DNA of 7,778 bases from a bacterium (GTDB lineage: Bacteria; Arandabacterota; Arandabacteria; Arandabacterales; JALGWA01). Under the pieces are notes generated by a model. That model was not told where the DNA came from, ran no database searches, and worked only from the letters and a program-made list of their open reading frames with translations. The position numbers and the translations under genes were made by a program. Below are positions 1 to 7,411 of the stretch, piece by piece (the stretch's first letter is position 1; every line of letters starts with the position of its first letter). The stretch is taken from contig JALGWA010000046.1 in the NCBI GenBank assembly GCA_025774425.1, positions 1 through 7,778 of the forward strand. Reading direction: 5' to 3'.

Positions 1-1968
1 TGCGGCAAGGAAATCACTTGTGACTACACGGATACCAAGGTGAGGTTCTACAACACGACGAACAACACCTGGTGCCCGTGGATCAACATCGACGGCTACA
101 TCATGTACGGTGGTTGCTTCTTCTGGAACTTCGACAGTAATGAGAACGTGACCCAGTTCTACGGTTCGGCGGACGACTCGATGCAGTTCGCGTTCGATCT
201 GATGGACGTGTCGAGCCCGGGCGACTTCTGTCGCGGGAAGCACAAGGGTACGGAGAACATAGTGGACAACGTGTCGATAGGGTTCTTTGACGGCAACGCG
301 ACCGTCTTCAGCGCCCGCGGCATCGACATACTCCAGGACATGTTCTTCACGGACCAGTGCTTCTTCAACTCGGGTTTCGACGCGTACAATCCGGATACGC
401 TGAACTACTACGCGAACGAGGCGCATCCTCTGCCGAGAGCCAACCAGCTGTTCCTGTCGGTCACGGACAAGGACCACGTGCAGTCGGTGGAGCTCTTCGG
501 GTCGATCGACGAGGGAGCGACGTGGGTGTCGGTGAGTATGAGTCTCGACAGCCCGTTTGACCCGCAGGATCCCACTCTCGGCGGCGACTACTACGGCACG
601 CTCTGCATGAGCGACTTCGGGCTGTCCGAGTGGGAGCTGGGGACGGAGTGCTGGTACTACGTGAAGTGCACCGACAACCTGAACAACGAGGCGTACTTCC
701 CGGGCGACGCCGATCCGAATGATCCGGATCACACGGGAACGCGCGACGACTACTTCACGGTGTCCGTGCTTCCGTCTTACGGGGATTACGAGGGCATCAA
801 GATACTGCTGGTCGACGGGTATCCGAGGCGTAACTACGACTACTCGCCGTGCTTCGCGAGGGACGACAGTCTCACGGCTCTGGAGAACATGTACGAGGAG
901 GCACTGGTCGAGGCCGGCTACTGCTATGACAAGTACGACATCAGCGGTGGCGGCTCCAACGTGCATGTTCACTATCTGTGCTCGTGGAACACCGACTACG
1001 ACGCGGTAGTGTGGTTTACTGGCCCGTACTTCTCGAACTATCTGTTCGACGCCAAGGCGCAGCGCGAGATGCGCAACTACCTGGCCGGCGGCGGGAAGGT
1101 GATTCTCGCCGGTGACAGGACCGCGTACAGTGCGGCGCCCGAGAGCGAAGGCGGTGCGGGCGAGGATTCGCTCGGAGGCGAGTTCCTCAGCGGTATCATG
1201 GGCGCCGACTACCTCGGGGTCATGGCCTCGCCGTTTACGAAGGCGTACATCTACGGAGCGGGTGTCGCTTCGGTGAACGTCTTCGGAACGCCGACGCCGG
1301 TCGACTTCGACACGATCCTCGTGTACAGGGAGTGTCCTTACCTCAAGGACATGGACTGGATCAAGGCCGAGGCGGCTCCTCCTGCGGGTTACGTGGTGCA
1401 GCCTCTGGTCAACGTCGTCAATCCGGACGTACCGGTGGCGGATCTGGTCACTTATGTCGAGTACCAGAACACGGGCCAGTCGGTGTTGATCAACTTCGAC
1501 CTCTGCGGGTGCATCAACGCCAAGCAGACCTACTGCGACGGTACGGTTCCCAGCGGTTATCCGCCTTTCATCCCGGGTAACTACGAGGGCCGTGCGGACC
1601 TGCTGCTTCTGATCCTTGATGACATATTCGGACTGCCGTCCCAGGGCTCGGGCCAGGGCGGTACGACCGATGTGCCCGAGCGGGCGACGTTCAGGTGGGC
1701 GCTCGAGCAGAACAGGCCGAACCCGGTCGCCGGCCGGACGGAGGTTCGCTACGAGGTCGCCCGGACGAGCGACGTCAGCATCAAGGTGTACAATGCCATG
1801 GGGCAGCTGGTCGCGACGCTTGTCGACGGCCGAGTGGAGCCCGGGCGCTATGCGGCGCACTGGGACGGGAAGAACTTCGCGGGAGAGCGTGTCTCCAGCG
1901 GAGTGTACTTCTACAAGATGAATGCCGCCGGCTTCAACGCCACCAAGAAGATGCTTGTCGTGAGATAA
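1..1968 (+). CDS. Large secreted protein with Ig-like, Rossmann/GATase-like and FlgD-like C-terminal sorting domains (5' end missing)
   Basis: The frame is open from base 1 to the TAA at 1966-1968, so the gene begins upstream of the window and 655 residues are visible; the GTG at 40 is only an internal codon. In window numbering, residues 1-130 look like a beta-rich (jelly-roll-type) region and about 145-255 an Ig/FN3-like module. Residues 266-546 form a Rossmann/GATase-like domain: strand I268-LLVDG273, Y333-DAVVWFTG341, G363-GGKVILAGD372, a late strand VLINFD and a closing helix R531-P546. A linker rich in G, S and Q leads to the FlgD-like/type IX-style sorting domain (about 560-655), with N571-R-P-N-P575, VSIKVYN, GQLVATL, W-D-G and SGVYFYK, ending MLVVR. 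Sixteen cysteines lie before the sorting domain and none within it. Export to the cell surface is inferred from this domain; the signal peptide is outside the window. The substrate or partner is unknown. Confidence 0.88.
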   Translation, partial: CGKEITCDYTDTKVRFYNTTNNTWCPWINIDGYIMYGGCFFWNFDSNENVTQFYGSADDSMQFAFDLMDVSSPGDFCRGKHKGTENIVDNVSIGFFDGNATVFSARGIDILQDMFFTDQCFFNSGFDAYNPDTLNYYANEAHPLPRANQLFLSVTDKDHVQSVELFGSIDEGATWVSVSMSLDSPFDPQDPTLGGDYYGTLCMSDFGLSEWELGTECWYYVKCTDNLNNEAYFPGDADPNDPDHTGTRDDYFTVSVLPSYGDYEGIKILLVDGYPRRNYDYSPCFARDDSLTALENMYEEALVEAGYCYDKYDISGGGSNVHVHYLCSWNTDYDAVVWFTGPYFSNYLFDAKAQREMRNYLAGGGKVILAGDRTAYSAAPESEGGAGEDSLGGEFLSGIMGADYLGVMASPFTKAYIYGAGVASVNVFGTPTPVDFDTILVYRECPYLKDMDWIKAEAAPPAGYVVQPLVNVVNPDVPVADLVTYVEYQNTGQSVLINFDLCGCINAKQTYCDGTVPSGYPPFIPGNYEGRADLLLLILDDIFGLPSQGSGQGGTTDVPERATFRWALEQNRPNPVAGRTEVRYEVARTSDVSIKVYNAMGQLVATLVDGRVEPGRYAAHWDGKNFAGERVSSGVYFYKMNAAGFNATKKMLVVR

Positions 1969-1994
1969 GCTCTCGGCGGCCGGCTGGTAATGGA

Positions 1995-2026
1995 CCGGGG
2001 CTCCCCCAGGGGGCCCCGGCCTCTTT
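1995..2026 (+). terminator. Intrinsic terminator after the first gene
   Basis: A near-perfect hairpin starts 26 bases after the TAA at 1968. The left arm 1995-2005 (CCGGGGCTCCC) pairs with the right arm 2009-2019 (GGGGGCCCCGG). This gives 11 pairs, one of them G-T, closed by a 3-base loop. The downstream tract is CCTCTTT, so the T-run is short, but the stem is very stable. It separates the first gene from the operon that follows. Confidence 0.75.
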
Positions 2027-2077
2027 CATCCCCCTTCGAGTCCCCCTCGCTCCCGCTTCGCCGGGGGGCATTTTGGG

Positions 2078-2107
2078 TTGACAAGTTCGGGAGCGTTTGG
2101 TTATAGT
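2078..2107 (+). promoter_or_regulatory. Sigma70-type promoter for the lipoprotein operon
   Basis: A perfect -35 hexamer TTGACA lies at 2078-2083 and a 5/6 -10 hexamer TATAGT at 2102-2107, with an 18-base spacer. The spacer is AT-richer than its surroundings. It lies after the terminator at 1995-2026 and before the lipoprotein start at 2181. The expected transcription start, near 2113-2115, would give a leader of roughly 67 bases. This is the only convincing -35/-10 pair I found between genes. Confidence 0.7.
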
Positions 2108-2116
2108 TCCCTGGAT

Positions 2117-2129
2117 TAACTGGAAGTTA
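2117..2129 (+). promoter_or_regulatory. Short dyad at the expected transcription start
   Basis: TAACT-GGA-AGTTA is a perfect 5-base inverted repeat with a 3-base centre, starting ten bases after the -10 box, so it would cover about +3 to +15 of the transcript. It could be an operator half-site pair or a small 5' hairpin. A 5-base dyad can occur by chance; its position is the only reason to list it. Confidence 0.3.
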
Positions 2130-2164
2130 CGCGCCTTAACACTGCCTCTTGCAGGCTTTCGTTC

Positions 2165-2171
2165 AGGGGGA
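2165..2171 (+). promoter_or_regulatory. Ribosome binding site that decides the lipoprotein start
   Basis: AGGGGGA ends 9 bases before the ATG at 2181. It supports that ATG over an in-frame TTG at 2097, which sits between the -35 and -10 boxes of the promoter and so would not be transcribed from it. Confidence 0.6.
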
Positions 2172-2180
2172 CTAGCGCAT

Positions 2181-3773
2181 ATGGGGAAGTCTATCGCTCG
2201 AAGAAGACGGGGGCTCGCCGGGTGGCTGGTCCCGCTGGGTTTCCTCATCCTGGCCGGGTGTTTTCAGGATGAGCCGGTCAGGCCCGATATCAATCGGCCG
2301 CCCGAGACGTCTCTGGCCGTCGCTCCCCTGCCGGGAAGCGAGGTGTTCCACAAGTACCAGGTCAGCTGGGTGGGTTACGACGTGGACGGCGTGGTGGTGC
2401 GCTACCGCATCGCCGCCATACCGGGCGAGGAGGAGCTCTACGGGGGCATTACCGACCCGGAGGACAGGCAGACCTTCCTGTTCGATATCCTCTTCGACCC
2501 GGACAATCCCGGGTCGACGTGGTTCGAGACGACGACCACCGAGAGCGTGTTCGTATTCGAGGCGAACAGCCCGAACTCCAAGAAGCACAGCCTCTACATA
2601 TCCGCAGTCGACAACGAGGGCAAACTCGACCAGACACCGGCGGCGACCAATTTCATGGCGATCGACTACAGTCTCCCCCAGGTCGAGATCCTGGTCTCGA
2701 GCAATGTCGATCCCGAGTGGGCTCCGCCGCCCGTCAAGGGTGACACGCTGCCCGCCTACAACGGCGGAGAGCCCGTCGAAATCCGGATCAAATGGGAGGG
2801 CTACGACCCGGACGGGGCCATAAGCAGATGGGTCTACAGGCTCGACTCGAGCGCGGAGAGGACCAAGGCTGCGGGCGAGCCGGACAGCGCCGGCGTCTAC
2901 CGGGACAGCCTCACCTTCATCTATGACTCCGAGGACCCGCTTGGAAGCGATGTCTGGATCGGTTATCACGAGTTCAAGCTGATGGCCATCGACGACGCGG
3001 GCGCGAGGAGCGACGACTATATCGCCCGTTTCATAGTCAACTATGACCCGGATACCTATGTCGACAGCATCTGGGCCTTCCGTAACTCGCGCCAGGATTC
3101 GGTCCCCGAAGTCCTGATCTATCCAAGCGACGGCAGCGGGAAGCGTATCTGGCACTTCGGCCTGATCCGCTTCAAGTTCCACGGCGTCGACAGGGACAAG
3201 CGCCCGGAGACGGAGGTCTCGCCCGAGTTCTTCACCTGGAGAGTGAAGGGAACACTGGTCGCCTCGAGCCCGACGTGGGTCTCCAAGCCGACCGGGGAGT
3301 TCATCGACGGGCAGCCCGTGTATGCGGATACGGTGAGGGTGGGTTTCGAGTTCGACACGGATGCGCCGCTCGAGCTGCTCGTACGCGCGCGCGACGAGCT
3401 CGGCACCATCGACGGGACTCCGGCATCGGTTTCGATGCTCGTCGATTACCCGCCCGAAATAGAGAACATCACGTATGAGCAGACGGGGCCCGGCAAGGTG
3501 CTCTTCGAGTGGGATGCGAGCGATGCGGACGAGGACTACGGGTGGCCGCCCGCCTCCCGCGGGGCGCTCATGCGCTTCAGGTACAGGATCGACAACGGTC
3601 CGTGGTACCTCTTCGACACGGCCGAGCTCGACATGGAGACCAACCACTACGTGCAGTACGTCGAGGTCGACGGCCTGGAACCGGGTGCCCACACGTTCAC
3701 GTTGCAGGCGTTCAATCAGGAGTACTTCACCACCAGGCTCGACGAGATGGCCATAGATTTCGTTGTTGAATAA
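2181..3773 (+). CDS. Multi-module Ig-like lipoprotein, first gene of the operon
   Basis: The protein has 530 residues. The start was chosen because the ATG has a ribosome binding site and opens a clean lipoprotein signal: basic R7-R10, hydrophobic L12-L24, lipobox L24-A-G-C27. After the acylated cysteine come four Ig/FN3-like modules at about residues 34-164, 165-292, 293-423 and 424-530. Each has a core motif related to W-x-G-x-D-x-D-G: W63-VGYDVDG, W205-EGYDPDG, then the weaker F333-HGVDRDK and W444-DASDADE. Modules end in a strand such as A-x-D-x-x-G followed by F-x-V-D-Y. No enzyme motif and no C-terminal sorting domain are present. The residue after the cysteine is Phe, not Asp, which fits outer-membrane sorting if Lol rules apply. 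It lies 21 bases upstream of a paralogous lipoprotein gene. Role unknown; binding or scaffolding at the cell surface is inference. Confidence 0.85.
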   Translation: MGKSIARRRRGLAGWLVPLGFLILAGCFQDEPVRPDINRPPETSLAVAPLPGSEVFHKYQVSWVGYDVDGVVVRYRIAAIPGEEELYGGITDPEDRQTFLFDILFDPDNPGSTWFETTTTESVFVFEANSPNSKKHSLYISAVDNEGKLDQTPAATNFMAIDYSLPQVEILVSSNVDPEWAPPPVKGDTLPAYNGGEPVEIRIKWEGYDPDGAISRWVYRLDSSAERTKAAGEPDSAGVYRDSLTFIYDSEDPLGSDVWIGYHEFKLMAIDDAGARSDDYIARFIVNYDPDTYVDSIWAFRNSRQDSVPEVLIYPSDGSGKRIWHFGLIRFKFHGVDRDKRPETEVSPEFFTWRVKGTLVASSPTWVSKPTGEFIDGQPVYADTVRVGFEFDTDAPLELLVRARDELGTIDGTPASVSMLVDYPPEIENITYEQTGPGKVLFEWDASDADEDYGWPPASRGALMRFRYRIDNGPWYLFDTAELDMETNHYVQYVEVDGLEPGAHTFTLQAFNQEYFTTRLDEMAIDFVVE

Positions 3774-3794
3774 CTCCGAGAGGGAGGTACAGAC

Positions 3795-5954
3795 ATGGGG
3801 ACGAAGATGGGGAAGAGGGTGGTTCTCTTCGGAATGCTCACGGCCTGCTGCGCCGCCTTCCTCATCAACGGCTGCAGCGAGAAGGCCGGGGGCACCAAGT
3901 GGCCGAACCTACCCCCTGACACCCATATCTCTTACGGGCCCGCCGAGGACTCGCTCACGTTCTACAGGATTCAGATCTTCTGGTACGGGTCCGACGAGGA
4001 CGGCGATGTCGAGTACTTCGAGGTCGCCACGGTCAAGGGCCTCCGTGAAGGGCAGTATGTCGACCTGGATGACCTCGATTGGGGAGCGACGACCTCGAAG
4101 GAGAGCACGTTCGTAGTGGAGGCGGACTCGTGTTGCTACGGCGAGCCCGGGGAGGGCGACATCCATTACGCGACCTCTTTCTGGGGAATACTGATCAGGT
4201 CCGTGGACAACGACGGCGCATATGATCCCGAGCCCGAGCCGGTGTTCCTGCAGGCGGCCAATATCATACCGAGGGCGAGGATCAGGGTCCCCGAGCAGAG
4301 TTTCGGGCTCCAGTCCGTGCCTCCGAGGCCGTACGTGCTGTGGGAGGGGTCGGACCCCGACGGCGAGGAAGCCAAGCTGCAATACAAGTACCTGCTGATT
4401 CCCGTCGCCATGAAGAACGATCTCTGGGACGGCGGCATGCCGCCCTTGGACTACGAAGGGAGCGGCGGGCCCCATCAGTCGCCCGATGTCGGGACGTGGA
4501 GCGAGTGGGTGCCGGCCGACTGCACCTACGTCAGGGATATCGATCTGTCGCCTTACAAGATCGGCAGCGCCGGTCAGGATTCGGTCTATCTCTACATCAC
4601 CTCCAAGGATGAAGGCGGGGCTTTCCTGCCCCCGGAGCTCTTCTACACGTACAATCAGGGGAACAACGTCCAGCGGCTGCAGGTCCTGCAGACCGGCGCC
4701 GGCGTCAAGATCGTCGTCGAAGGCGAAGGCATGGGTGTCGTCCAGGACTTCTCCTGCCGTGGCAGGCCCGACGAGCCCCCGGCCATATTCGCGGGCACGG
4801 CCATCTCGATGAGGTTCTGGGGCCTCGAGAATATCGACCAGGGCAAGATAACGGAGTCCTACAGATACTATATCGACGAGTTCGACGACCCTGCGTCCCG
4901 ATGGAACTTCTGGACCAGCGTCGAGCCCATCAGGGATCCGGCGAACACGCCCCAGTGGAGGGTGAGATTCCCTGCGGAGGGTAGGTTCACACCGGCCATC
5001 GGTTCGCATGTCTTCGGCGTCCAGCTCCGGGATTTCAACCGCGATACGACATGTGTAGAGTTCCATTTCGACGTGCTGGCGGGGCCTCAGGGCAGAGAGA
5101 CCAACATCCTGCTCGTCGATGACTACGCCAACCGGGGCCTCGAAGGCATTTACGTCCCCGGCTTCGAGGACCTGGAGTTCGAAATGTGGTCTGATGTCCT
5201 GGAGGGCTACGACTGGCAGGAGTGGGACACGGGCTTCAACTTCAAGGAGGAGACGCCCGTTCGCCTGGTGGGCGGCGCCACGACGGTCATCTGGAGCGTC
5301 GACCTCGGCTCGGAGCTCGCTCCCGACCTGTTCGATCTCTGTTCGGACAGGGGCAACTATCTGCATTCGTATGTCAACGTGGGAGGCAATCTCATCATCA
5401 TAGGCCATTCTCCCCTGTACTGCACGATGTACTGGTCCGACGGCACGCCTGACCCGGGGATGCGGCAGAACGTAACGGATATCGAGTTCTCCCCGAGAGT
5501 GGTCGGTGCGGACACCACGTATCACTTCATGTGGGACGTGTTCGGCGTGAGGAGGATGCAGCTCAGCAGCCATCCGGTCTACTATATCGCCGGCCTGCTG
5601 CCTTGCGAGCCGTACCTGGACTGGAACTACGTGCCCGTTCTGCCGAAGGGTTCTTACCACCGCAACTGGCGGGGCTACCTGTCCAGCCCGTTTCTCATAA
5701 CCGAGCTCAGGGAAGGCGCGGACGTCCATCCCATATACGGCGTACATCGGATCGAGAATCCATGGGTTCCCCCCGAGGACTGGGTGTACATAGAGGACTG
5801 CGACCTCGTGGCCGGTGTTTACGTCAGCGGGCACGGGGGCCGAGGCCATGCCGCCTACATCACGGTGCCCGCGTTCTGGATGGACCACGACGAGCTCAAG
5901 GACATGATCAGGAGTCTGCTGGAGTCGTTCGGGGAAGAGCCGCTGGAACCGTGA
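3795..5954 (+). CDS. Ig-like lipoprotein with C-terminal Rossmann/GATase-like domain
   Basis: The protein has 719 residues. Its ATG follows a strong AGGGAGGT (3781-3788) at 6 bases spacing. The N-terminus is a lipoprotein signal: K4, K7 and R8, then a hydrophobic stretch to I24-N-G-C27; L15-T-A-C18 is a second possible lipobox. Ig-like modules follow at about 33-155 and 156-300, with cores W63-YGSDEDG and W183-EGSDPDG, and a degenerate third at about 300-430. From about 433 to 715 there is a Rossmann/GATase-like domain: N437-ILLVDDY444, a TTVIWSVD strand, V529-GGNLIIIG, late strand Y688-ITVPAFWM696 and a closing helix ending in F712-G713. The same landmarks occur in the protein encoded at 1-1968. 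I see no convincing nucleophile elbow or catalytic triad, so a non-enzymatic role is possible. Residues 27-70 align without gaps with the preceding lipoprotein. Confidence 0.86.
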   Translation: MGTKMGKRVVLFGMLTACCAAFLINGCSEKAGGTKWPNLPPDTHISYGPAEDSLTFYRIQIFWYGSDEDGDVEYFEVATVKGLREGQYVDLDDLDWGATTSKESTFVVEADSCCYGEPGEGDIHYATSFWGILIRSVDNDGAYDPEPEPVFLQAANIIPRARIRVPEQSFGLQSVPPRPYVLWEGSDPDGEEAKLQYKYLLIPVAMKNDLWDGGMPPLDYEGSGGPHQSPDVGTWSEWVPADCTYVRDIDLSPYKIGSAGQDSVYLYITSKDEGGAFLPPELFYTYNQGNNVQRLQVLQTGAGVKIVVEGEGMGVVQDFSCRGRPDEPPAIFAGTAISMRFWGLENIDQGKITESYRYYIDEFDDPASRWNFWTSVEPIRDPANTPQWRVRFPAEGRFTPAIGSHVFGVQLRDFNRDTTCVEFHFDVLAGPQGRETNILLVDDYANRGLEGIYVPGFEDLEFEMWSDVLEGYDWQEWDTGFNFKEETPVRLVGGATTVIWSVDLGSELAPDLFDLCSDRGNYLHSYVNVGGNLIIIGHSPLYCTMYWSDGTPDPGMRQNVTDIEFSPRVVGADTTYHFMWDVFGVRRMQLSSHPVYYIAGLLPCEPYLDWNYVPVLPKGSYHRNWRGYLSSPFLITELREGADVHPIYGVHRIENPWVPPEDWVYIEDCDLVAGVYVSGHGGRGHAAYITVPAFWMDHDELKDMIRSLLESFGEEPLEP

Positions 5955-5995
5955 TCTCGTGACAGCATGCATACCGTGCCGAGTCGGAGGTTAGA

Positions 5996-7408
5996 ATGAA
6001 TAGACCAGTTCATCTCTGGATCCTTGGATGTGCCTTGGTGTGCGCACTGCCCCTGCCGGCGTCGGGCCAGGACTGCTTGACCCTCTTGGCGCCGGAGTTG
6101 CTCGACATAGTCGAGAGCGACAGGCAGGTCGAGGTCTGGTGGCGGGACGCCCATCCCGAGTCGCTTACATGCGTTCACGAGCCGAGGCTGGGTACCAGCC
6201 AGTCGCCGTGGAAGGGAAACGCCTCCTTGTCTTCGGGGGGCTTCTACACCGGGGCATGCGACTTCGAGTACAAGTTCACGGTGACGGCGACTGACTCCGT
6301 GACGGTGCGGTGGACCGAGGTGGACTGGCTTACTGGGGCTCAGCCGCGAAGGCTCATCACCCTGGCGCTGACGGACGTCCCTTATGAGCTCTCCGACGGC
6401 GTCACCTTGACCGTGCTCTCGACGGGGCTTTTCACGATTACCGATTCCCAGGACTGGACTCCCGCCGACCCGGCGTTCCACGGCATTTACACGGGCGGGG
6501 CCGACTCGACGGCGGATGTGCCGGTCGTCTTCACGCTTTCGTGCGTGGTCGGGGCCGATGTAACCGAGTCGAGCGGCGGCGCGGTGATCGCCTGGTCGGA
6601 CGACGCCGGCGGAAGCGGGAGCATCGAAGTCGCCGCCGCCGGGGTGGACTACGAGGTCGACAAGGGTCTCCTTGCGAACTTCCCGGCCGGGACGTACGTC
6701 GCCGGCGACACGATCGTGATGGAAGCGCTGAGGCCGTTCGTAAGCAATGACCTGTTCAGCATAAAGGTCGAGACCTTCGACGGCTACCAGGTGCTCAGGC
6801 GGTCGGTGGAGGACAAGCCCGGCGTATACAAGGTCGTTGCGAATATCAGCCGCTGCGACACGGCTGCCTTTTTCCTTCCCGTGGATGGGACGCGTTACTT
6901 CATGGACAGGGGGATTCGCGGCGAGGAGGAGGGCGTGACGCCCGACCCCGACGCGCCGACCGTGCTCAACGGTTTTCCGTATCACTACGCCGTGGTCACC
7001 TATGACGTGCTCGATGATCCGGAATCTCCGGGCAAGCTGGTGAGAAGCCCCATAGACCCGGTGGAGGTCTTTCCGACGCCGCCCGTCGGAGGTTCGGTCG
7101 AGGACGTCTATGTCGTGCCCAATCCCTATCTCTTCAGTGCGGGCTGGGAGCAGCACGGCGGCGGATCCGGGGGCAAGCTGCAGTTCTTCAACGTCCCGCA
7201 GGGCGCCGAGATAACGATTTTCGACGCCGCCGGAAACTACGTCCGGACGATACGTCCCGAGATGATGAGCGACGGCCAGAACCAGTCGGGCAGGGCCGAG
7301 TGGGATCTCAGGAATGAGGGCGGCACGGATATCATCAGCGGGGTGTATCTCTACCACATCAAGGCCGGCGGCAACGAGAAGGTGGGCAGATTCGTCGTAG
7401 TCCGGTGA
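5996..7408 (+). CDS. Secreted protein with repeated G-x-Y-T-G modules and FlgD-like sorting domain
   Basis: The protein has 470 residues. GGAGG at 5986-5990 lies 5 bases before the ATG, and the gap from the preceding stop is 41 bases. The signal peptide is of SPase I type: H6-L20 hydrophobic, probable cleavage A22-S-G24 before Q25. Two tandem modules start with G82-F-Y-T-G86-x-x-D89 and G163-I-Y-T-G167-x-x-D170, 81 residues apart. The second continues with AWSDDAGGSGSIEV and an AGTYVAGDTI strand. About 240-360 is FN3-like, with F-D-G-Y-Q-V-L-R and later FPYHYAVVTYD. The C-terminal FlgD-like domain (about 367-470) has the E-D-V-Y-V-V-P-N376-P-Y378 opening, ITIFDAAGNYVRTI, W-D-L-R, SGVYLYH and the final FVVVR. 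It probably reaches the surface through a type IX-like route, which is inferred from this domain; no secretion genes are in the window. Substrate unknown. Confidence 0.85.
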   Translation: MNRPVHLWILGCALVCALPLPASGQDCLTLLAPELLDIVESDRQVEVWWRDAHPESLTCVHEPRLGTSQSPWKGNASLSSGGFYTGACDFEYKFTVTATDSVTVRWTEVDWLTGAQPRRLITLALTDVPYELSDGVTLTVLSTGLFTITDSQDWTPADPAFHGIYTGGADSTADVPVVFTLSCVVGADVTESSGGAVIAWSDDAGGSGSIEVAAAGVDYEVDKGLLANFPAGTYVAGDTIVMEALRPFVSNDLFSIKVETFDGYQVLRRSVEDKPGVYKVVANISRCDTAAFFLPVDGTRYFMDRGIRGEEEGVTPDPDAPTVLNGFPYHYAVVTYDVLDDPESPGKLVRSPIDPVEVFPTPPVGGSVEDVYVVPNPYLFSAGWEQHGGGSGGKLQFFNVPQGAEITIFDAAGNYVRTIRPEMMSDGQNQSGRAEWDLRNEGGTDIISGVYLYHIKAGGNEKVGRFVVVR

Positions 7409-7411
7409 GTC

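Noticed and set aside
781..1640. Gingipain-type (C25) peptidase reading of the Rossmann-like domain
   Set aside because: I could not find a convincing His-Cys catalytic pair in the expected positions, and the related domain at 5091-5940 lacks one too.
2041..2074. Second terminator: CCCCC pairing with GGGGG before CATTTT
   Set aside because: Only five G-C pairs with a 16-base loop; a much better hairpin stands just upstream at 1995-2019.
2097..2180. TTG start 28 codons upstream for the first lipoprotein
   Set aside because: It lies between the -35 and -10 boxes of the promoter and lacks a ribosome binding site. It would also put 28 non-signal residues before the lipoprotein signal peptide.
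2199..2219. Twin-arginine (Tat) signal in the first lipoprotein, from R7-R10 followed by G-L-A
   Set aside because: The pattern meets only the loosest R-R-x-hydrophobic rule and lacks the usual S/T before and F-L-K after; a basic n-region of a Sec lipoprotein signal explains it.
2172..3692. Long antisense open frame opposite the first lipoprotein
   Set aside because: It mirrors a well-supported gene on the + strand, has no matching domain or signal peptide, and is rich in V, R, D and E as expected from antisense reading of GC-rich codons.
3909..5972. 687-codon antisense open frame opposite the second lipoprotein
   Set aside because: Same reason: it lies opposite a gene with a clear ribosome binding site, lipobox and domains. 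Its protein shows no recognisable motif. Long antisense frames are common where third codon positions are mostly G or C.
6020..6031. Lipobox I-L-G-C12 in the third operon protein
   Set aside because: It comes too early, with a hydrophobic stretch of only a few residues before it; the A-S-G cleavage site at 22-24 fits a normal signal peptide better.
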